Positions 59,459 to 64,000 of a DNA stretch of 64,000 nt are shown one piece after another. Within the stretch, counting starts at the first letter, position 1. Each line of letters opens with the position of its first letter. A model generated the notes under the pieces. The model was not told where the DNA came from, searched no databases, and saw only the letters and a program-made list of their open reading frames with translations. The DNA comes from an uncultured Anaerolineae bacterium (GTDB lineage: Bacteria > Chloroflexota > Anaerolineae > Aggregatilineales > Phototrophicaceae): assembly GCA_934216615.1 (NCBI GenBank), contig CAKQCB010000001.1, forward strand, positions 310,001-374,000, given 5' to 3'. The position numbers were made by a program, and so were the translations under genes.

Positions 59459-60778
59459 TTATGTTGCGGAGGTGTTTTGGCTCACTGCATCATTATCAGC
59501 TGAATTTGTCGTGATCGGGTTTTCTTGCGCTTCTTTTGAGCGCTCGTATTCAGCCAATTTTTCTGATGTGCTCAGCCCGTCCCGACGACGCAGGATTTTT
59601 GCTTTCGTCTGCAAGTCACGGAAAAACTCATTGTCTGTGATTTCGGAAACTTGTTTGTTCTGTTTGACGGTGTCGATTTCGATCTTTAATTCTTCAACTT
59701 GGCGAATCAGCGATGCTTCACGTTCAATGACTTGAAGCGCCATGTCGCCAAATACTTGGCTCAGTTGGCCAAGTTCGTCACCTGTTTGGATGTGTTTTAA
59801 TTCTTCCGCTTGGGCAGGCTCAAATTTGTTTTCGCGAATTAAATTGGCGGCATTGATCAGCTTGAACAACGGAAGCGAGATCGTCTGTGCGAGAAGAAGT
59901 GAATTCACGACGGTGAAGATCAGCGTGATGACGACGGTGAACAGCAGGCGAATCACAGTGGTGGAATCTTCCCCTGTGTTGCCGCTGGTTTGAATCATGA
60001 AGAAGCCTAGTAACAACGTGGGGATGGCTGCCGAAATCACCACAGAGGTTGAAAAGCGACGCAATAAGCCTGAACGTAGCCAATTGGTTTGACGCAAATT
60101 AAGACGTTCATAATTGAATAATAAGAAGAAGACCAGCAAGAAGCCGATGAGCAGGTTGTGTCGCATAATCGGCAGGAAGACGGTTTCAATCAATGCGGTA
60201 GAGATTAGCTCAGGGGTCAGGATGCTTGCATCGACGCCTGCGAATGTAGCGGCAAAGGCGTCTAATGCTTCAGGGGATGCAATTTCGACAAAGTGACTGT
60301 AAATGATATAGTCCACCAGCACAGAAAAGCCGATCCCTGCAACGACGGCAATCACAATATAGATCGCGGTATGTAACGCGTCGAGCAATGTTTTTGTGTA
60401 TCGCTTATGGTAAAGCGACATGATACCGGGGATCAGCCCTAAAAGCCCGCTACCTATTTGGTAATTGAGGTAAAAACCTGCTGTGACATCAACCAAAAAA
60501 TTGCCCGTTGAAATGAACGCGTGAGGGTAGGAAAGAAAGCCCGCCAACCCATCGATTAAGAAATTCCCGAAAAAGCCCGTAAAAAAGCCTACGATGGGGC
60601 CAAAGGCAAAGCCCATAAAGATAGGAACGGCAACCGCTGGACGAATATCAGCCCCAAGCGCGCCGGCTAATTCAGAGAAATTGGCAAGGATGGAGAGCAC
60701 GCCGTAGGCTAAGGCACCGATGATCGAAAGGCCAATTTCGCGGCGTCCAAGTCGCAACTTATTGTTTTGAATTTCCAT
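59459..60778 (-). CDS. Fusion of an ECF S-component-like domain with a HAMP/coiled-coil region
   Basis: 439 residues. The first about 220 resemble substrate-binding S components of ECF transporters (GIIGALAYGVLS-type start, ADIRPAVAVPIFMGFAFGPIVGF, GNFLIDGLAGFLSYPHAF). A second helix pair near 255-315 leads into a HAMP-like segment (LPLFKLINAANLIRENKFEP onward, HIQTGDELGQLSQVFGDMAL), then a coiled coil and an acidic tail with no kinase or other output domain. Start 60778 chosen because AGGAATGATA sits at the right distance. It could be a vitamin- or small-molecule-sensing receptor. Neighbours are a P450 and a GNAT-like protein. Confidence 0.78.
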   Translation of the reverse strand: MEIQNNKLRLGRREIGLSIIGALAYGVLSILANFSELAGALGADIRPAVAVPIFMGFAFGPIVGFFTGFFGNFLIDGLAGFLSYPHAFISTGNFLVDVTAGFYLNYQIGSGLLGLIPGIMSLYHKRYTKTLLDALHTAIYIVIAVVAGIGFSVLVDYIIYSHFVEIASPEALDAFAATFAGVDASILTPELISTALIETVFLPIMRHNLLIGFLLVFFLLFNYERLNLRQTNWLRSGLLRRFSTSVVISAAIPTLLLGFFMIQTSGNTGEDSTTVIRLLFTVVITLIFTVVNSLLLAQTISLPLFKLINAANLIRENKFEPAQAEELKHIQTGDELGQLSQVFGDMALQVIEREASLIRQVEELKIEIDTVKQNKQVSEITDNEFFRDLQTKAKILRRRDGLSTSEKLAEYERSKEAQENPITTNSADNDAVSQNTSAT

Positions 60779-60815
60779 TATCATTCCTATAATAAAATTA
60801 CGGCGTTGGCGTAAA

Positions 60816-61571
60816 TCACGCTTCTGTAACGGTTGTCATTGTCATGAGCATTTGGCCGTAAAACATAAATCCACTTTTTCTTGACACCATACCTGATGCA
60901 GGGTTCGTCAACTCGTTATCCGTCTGAAAAATATAATTTGTTGTTGCGCTCAAATGGTCAAGAAAAACTCTGCCTAAACCCGTAACAACCCCAAAATTTC
61001 TGTGGCCCGCTAAAGTATCCGCGTAAATTTCAACAATTTGGTTTCCCCAAACCCGTCCTGCAACAACGCTGATGATTTCATCATCGGCAATTCCCGCAAG
61101 TACATACTGCCACACCCCAGGGTCAGTTACTGTATATTCTACATAGGAATCCATTTTAGAACGAAATTTCTCAAACGCGGGTTGATCTTCTGCTGTAAGC
61201 CAGCGATAGTTTTCATAGGGTGGGAATAGTTTCCGATGAGTCGCATCGCTGTAAAGAAGTTCACTCGGCCCAAAGACCGGGGAGAGGCCAAAAGGTGAGA
61301 GGGCATCATGAACCCGATGGCGTGCTTCTTCCGTGCTCAGGTCTTCTTTCAACAGGGGGAGAAGTGCATCTGTTGCTTCTCGCGATATCTCTTTGTTGAA
61401 AGCGATGATCCAGTCCCCAGTCGTCTTTAATGCAACAACCCCCGGGGAAGCGTCTGTAAAGATAACTTTAAGCTCTGGTGTTCTGAGATCAGCAGGGGAA
61501 CAACCAATCAGTTGACTCCAATACTGGTCTATTGGAATACGAAGCTCTTCAGGAAGTTGCATTTCGCTCAT
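60816..61571 (-). CDS. GNAT-like acetyltransferase domain protein
   Basis: 251 residues. The C-terminal half looks like a GNAT fold (SVVAGRVWGNQIVEIYADT, HRNFGVVTGLGRVFLDHL as the CoA-binding stretch, NPASGMVSRKSGFMFYGQM as the end of the fold), similar to ZmaR-type GNAT_acetyltran proteins. The N-terminal half has no recognisable family. No signal peptide. It lies 5 bases after the transporter gene stop on the same strand, so it is part of the SpeD operon. Substrate unknown; polyamine acetylation would fit the context but is only an inference. Confidence 0.75.
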   Translation of the reverse strand: MSEMQLPEELRIPIDQYWSQLIGCSPADLRTPELKVIFTDASPGVVALKTTGDWIIAFNKEISREATDALLPLLKEDLSTEEARHRVHDALSPFGLSPVFGPSELLYSDATHRKLFPPYENYRWLTAEDQPAFEKFRSKMDSYVEYTVTDPGVWQYVLAGIADDEIISVVAGRVWGNQIVEIYADTLAGHRNFGVVTGLGRVFLDHLSATTNYIFQTDNELTNPASGMVSRKSGFMFYGQMLMTMTTVTEA

Positions 61572-61576
61572 AGGGT

Positions 61577-62902
61577 TTAAAAATCCATGAAATCTAGACT
61601 TGAAGCACGCTTACGTCGTTTGAGGCGCCAATTTAACAAGCTCGTGTCGTAATGTGTTCGAATCTGTAAGATCAAAATAAATGCAATCACCGCCGTAGAA
61701 ATCGCAATACCGAGATAGATCGCGCGTGCCGTTTCTATGCTGACAATATTCGGCGAGAGTACAAACATGGTAATACCAATAATAATACACCCAAGAATGG
61801 ATCCAAAAGGATACAAATAGCCGTCCATGAATGCACTGACGCGCCCGCGTCGTTCGTCCGGCACTAAACCTTGAAATGCCTTCCCAGAAGGCTCATCAAT
61901 ACCTACCTTAGAGATGCGAACCAGATAATTACCGATAATCACACCAACAACGCCGGGTGAAAAGAAAGCGATGGATAGGGCGATGCACATCATCACAGGG
62001 AGGATGAGGAAGATATATTTAAAACCCATTCGGTTGAGCAGTCGGCTCGCAATCAACCCCTGAATGATAAACAGGGAGATTGCCACCATTAGCTTAAAGG
62101 TTCCATAAAACGCTTGCAGATCATTGACGTTTGTATATGTCGTCGAAATGTTCAGCAAAAAGTCGAATTCAATGGCATTGAGGCTGATGCCTAAGAGGAT
62201 CATCGCAAAGGTGAGAAAGCGGAAAATCGGCACGTCTTTGACAAAACCAACGCCTTCTTTTAAGGCGTCGAAGAACGTTTCACCTTCGCGCTTGCGCTGA
62301 ACTTTGCCCACAGGGATTCTGCGTAGAAATAAAAATAAGACGGCCCCGCATAATAAAATTACGACGCCACTCAGTAAAAGTAATTGGTAGCTGGCTTCGA
62401 TGGTTTGCGCCAAACCAGCCGAAATCGCATTTCCGCTCATGCCACCTACGAAGGCCGCGATTCCTAAAATAGGAAAAAGTCGTTTTGCTTCTGCGATGGA
62501 AAAAATATCGTTGGCAAGTGTCCATACCGTCAGGGGGAGTACCAGATATTGCTGATCATTGACAACCAGCAGGATACCGTACAATACATCGCTGGCATGC
62601 CCAGAGATGAACAGAAAGTAGGCGGTGAAATAAAAAATACAAAAACACCCATATAAAATGAGTGCTAATGATCCGCGCCTTGTTCGGTCAACAAACAGCG
62701 TATAAACACCCGATGTGACAATGATGATTGCCATATCGATAGCCCACACAATTAATAATTCTCGAGCGCCAATGTTGCTCACAAATCCGCTGGTCGCAAC
62801 CACTTCGTTCAGTTCGAGAATCATCGCATTAAAAAATAGCAGAAATGCGAGTAATAGAAAGCGACTGCGTTCCGCAGAACCTATCTTGAGCAACTTGAAC
62901 AT
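61577..62902 (-). CDS. MFS / NTT-like membrane transporter
   Basis: 441 residues with about twelve helices; a central cytoplasmic loop with KVQRKREGETFFDALKEGVG divides two six-helix halves. The pattern (LLLAFLLFFNAMILELNEVV, SGNAISAGLAQTI, RISKVGIDEPSGKAFQGLVPDERRGRVSAFMDG) is like the ADP/ATP-carrier or NTT/MFS-type proteins found next to regulatory genes, whose substrates are often unknown. It overlaps the SpeD stop by one base, so transport and decarboxylation are translationally linked. Polyamine or nucleotide transport is possible but not shown. Confidence 0.85.
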   Translation of the reverse strand: MFKLLKIGSAERSRFLLLAFLLFFNAMILELNEVVATSGFVSNIGARELLIVWAIDMAIIIVTSGVYTLFVDRTRRGSLALILYGCFCIFYFTAYFLFISGHASDVLYGILLVVNDQQYLVLPLTVWTLANDIFSIAEAKRLFPILGIAAFVGGMSGNAISAGLAQTIEASYQLLLLSGVVILLCGAVLFLFLRRIPVGKVQRKREGETFFDALKEGVGFVKDVPIFRFLTFAMILLGISLNAIEFDFLLNISTTYTNVNDLQAFYGTFKLMVAISLFIIQGLIASRLLNRMGFKYIFLILPVMMCIALSIAFFSPGVVGVIIGNYLVRISKVGIDEPSGKAFQGLVPDERRGRVSAFMDGYLYPFGSILGCIIIGITMFVLSPNIVSIETARAIYLGIAISTAVIAFILILQIRTHYDTSLLNWRLKRRKRASSLDFMDF

Positions 62903-63312
62903 TATTTAATTAAACCCCTGCGGAATTCGAGATAAGTAATATCAGCTGCCTGCAATTTAGTCTTGGTAATCTCAAGAATTTGGGGCAGGTTGATATTTTC
63001 AATACACACAACAAGATCAACGGCCGCAAAGCCGTTTTCGGGCCATGTATGAATGGATAAATGCGACGCGCCAACAATCATAAATGCGGTGATTCCATGA
63101 GGTGAAAAATGATGGGAATCTTCTTTCATAACTTCGGTAGGCATCGCCTGCGCAATATCCCGCAGTAAACTTTCTGCAATTTGGATGTCATTCAAGGCCT
63201 CGAAAGGAGAACCTGTAGTTTCAATGATAATATGCCTAATGAGATAATGGGGTGTTATGTTTGGTAAATTGGAATTAGTTTCCATTTCTTTATTGATAAT
63301 GTGTTTTTCCAA
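62902..63312 (-). CDS. speD: SpeD-family pyruvoyl-dependent decarboxylase
   Basis: 136 residues, start TTG with AGGTGAAACC upstream (an ATG at 63285 lacks a good site). Family features are HIIIETTGSPFEALND, SHHFSPHGITAFMIVG, the processing site GASHLSIHTWPE with Ser83 and His88, and Cys103 in AAVDLVVCIE. In classical AdoMet decarboxylases Glu normally precedes the self-cleaved Ser; here it is Ala82. SpeD homologues that became ornithine or arginine decarboxylases are known, so the substrate may not be AdoMet. It is first in a five-gene operon. Confidence 0.9.
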   Translation of the reverse strand: MEKHIINKEMETNSNLPNITPHYLIRHIIIETTGSPFEALNDIQIAESLLRDIAQAMPTEVMKEDSHHFSPHGITAFMIVGASHLSIHTWPENGFAAVDLVVCIENINLPQILEITKTKLQAADITYLEFRRGLIK

Positions 63313-63433
63313 TGTGGTTTCACCTATCTAATCACAAGTATTACCGTGAGTGTAACGTAGTTTGAAGTGCTTAAGCAATTAAGAATTGGGTATATTTTTA
63401 TTTTCACGTCTAGAAAGGGGATTGGCCCAAATA

Positions 63434-64000
63434 ATGCGTCAATATATTGCCGAAGTGATCGTTGGCTTAGAACAATTTGCAGTTCAAGAACTCAAACAGC
63501 ACTTAAATAAAAAAGGTTCTTTACGCATCCAATATATAGATAAGGGTGAAATCACCTTTGAAACTGATGCTTCTTTAAAAACCCTCCACTTGTTGCGTAG
63601 TGTTCAATCTATATCTCGACGGCTTACCTTAGATGTCCCACGTCCCAAGGCATTGTTAGGCAACCAGCAAATGGGGTGGATTCTTGAGGATGCGCAAGAA
63701 ATTTTAAAAGAGGGTAGGGGTAGTTTTAAAACACTGTCGATTGCCGCTGCTGGTTCAGAATCCAGTGTGATGCAGCGCATAAAGCAAGAGTTGTCTCAGC
63801 GTTTAAGCCTGCAACCCGCCGAAACAGGTGATTTTGTCGTGCGGATTCGCCCAAATCCTTCAAATAGGGGAGGGTGGCAGGTTTTAATGCGTACAACACC
63901 TCGCCCGTTGGCAACCCGCACATGGCGAAATCAGAATTTTGAAGGTGCTTTAAATGCAACCATCGCCTACACCATGATCCAGATACTTTTTAAGACTGGA
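63434..64000 (+). CDS. THUMP-domain RNA methyltransferase (RlmL/Trm14-like), 3' truncated
   Basis: The first 189 residues of a gene cut by the window end, starting MRQYIAEVIVGLEQFAVQEL. Residues about 45-160 have THUMP-like features ending in DFVVRIRPNPSNRGGWQVLM, and LATRTWRNQNFEGALNATIA at the end corresponds to the entry of the UPF0020/RlmL-like methyltransferase domain (the LxxRxYR...LNxTLA pattern). The catalytic NPPY-type motif would lie beyond base 64000. AAGGGGATTGG precedes the ATG at some distance. It diverges from speD across a 121-base gap. Confidence 0.82.
   Translation, partial: MRQYIAEVIVGLEQFAVQELKQHLNKKGSLRIQYIDKGEITFETDASLKTLHLLRSVQSISRRLTLDVPRPKALLGNQQMGWILEDAQEILKEGRGSFKTLSIAAAGSESSVMQRIKQELSQRLSLQPAETGDFVVRIRPNPSNRGGWQVLMRTTPRPLATRTWRNQNFEGALNATIAYTMIQILFKTG

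Noticed and set aside
1..64000. CRISPR arrays, insertion sequences, phage genes, integrase attachment sites, toxin-antitoxin pairs and rRNA.
   Set aside because: Scanning by eye found no regularly spaced repeats, transposase motifs, integrase, phage structural genes or rRNA-like blocks. The only long direct repeat is the in-gene duplication at 24366-25742.

Overview
The window reads like a chromosomal segment of a free-living bacterium of the phylum Chloroflexota (Anaerolineae-like). This is an inference from gene style: a type 2 isopentenyl-diphosphate isomerase beside a GGPP-type prenyl synthase, many lipoproteins and single-pass secreted proteins, a chelatase-I type AAA ATPase, TrmFO, and several families (small membrane proteins, SGNH paralogues, threonine/proline-rich linkers) without close relatives in the classical models. 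Coding density is very high and genes are packed with 4-nt overlaps. TTG and GTG starts are common. No insertion sequence, prophage, CRISPR array or rRNA operon is visible, and no gap longer than about 200 bases lacks a gene or RNA. Both ends are cut inside genes: hemW on the left and a THUMP-type RNA methyltransferase on the right.

Layout. 1-3.3 kb: heme/isoprenoid/fatty-acid housekeeping (hemW, prenyl synthase, fni, acyl carrier protein). 3.4-6.05 kb: a four-gene minus-strand operon with a ChlI/BchI-like ATPase, a hotdog thioesterase and two unknowns. 6.16-18.4 kb: a minus-strand envelope/exopolysaccharide region with a GT4 glycosyltransferase, GtrA, an O-antigen ligase-like protein, UDP-glucuronate decarboxylase, a macrodomain protein, a large pseudo-glycosidase/O-antigen ligase fusion, a G5-propeller lipoprotein and a PKD lipoprotein ending in a degenerate SGNH domain. 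18.5-22.5 kb: a two-component system and a secreted propeller. 22.5-25.9 kb: a polar amino-acid ABC transporter whose binding protein is an internal tandem duplication. 26-34.6 kb: housekeeping (acetyltransferase, hflX, aminotransferase, trmFO, TPR protein, fabF, plsX). 34.7-41 kb: tRNA-Leu, a TPR/membrane protein, a receiver-kinase, a CtpA-type protease, smpB, tRNA-Arg and tRNA-Glu. 41-43.8 kb: two metallopeptidase-family enzymes.

43.9-56.9 kb is the most distinctive accessory region. A carbamoyltransferase sits with an SxtJ-like membrane protein and a 56-residue DUF5989-like protein, followed outward by an SGNH protein and a sugar-dehydrogenase-like propeller. Across a divergent gap lie an FGE-like lipoprotein and a second SGNH protein, then two GT-C-like membrane proteins, a Cys-rich secreted protein and a third SGNH paralogue coupled to mtnA. 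This looks like machinery for modifying an extracellular glycan or lipid-linked sugar.

57.9-63.3 kb is a tight minus-strand operon: a SpeD-family pyruvoyl decarboxylase with an altered cleavage-site residue, an MFS/NTT-like transporter, a GNAT-like protein, an ECF-S-like/HAMP fusion and a cytochrome P450. MtnA, which salvages the methylthioadenosine left by polyamine synthesis, faces this operon. No system was identified that can be called proven-new. The best candidates are the pseudo-enzyme-rich polysaccharide cluster, the carbamoylation/SGNH cluster, the duplicated binding protein and the SpeD operon.
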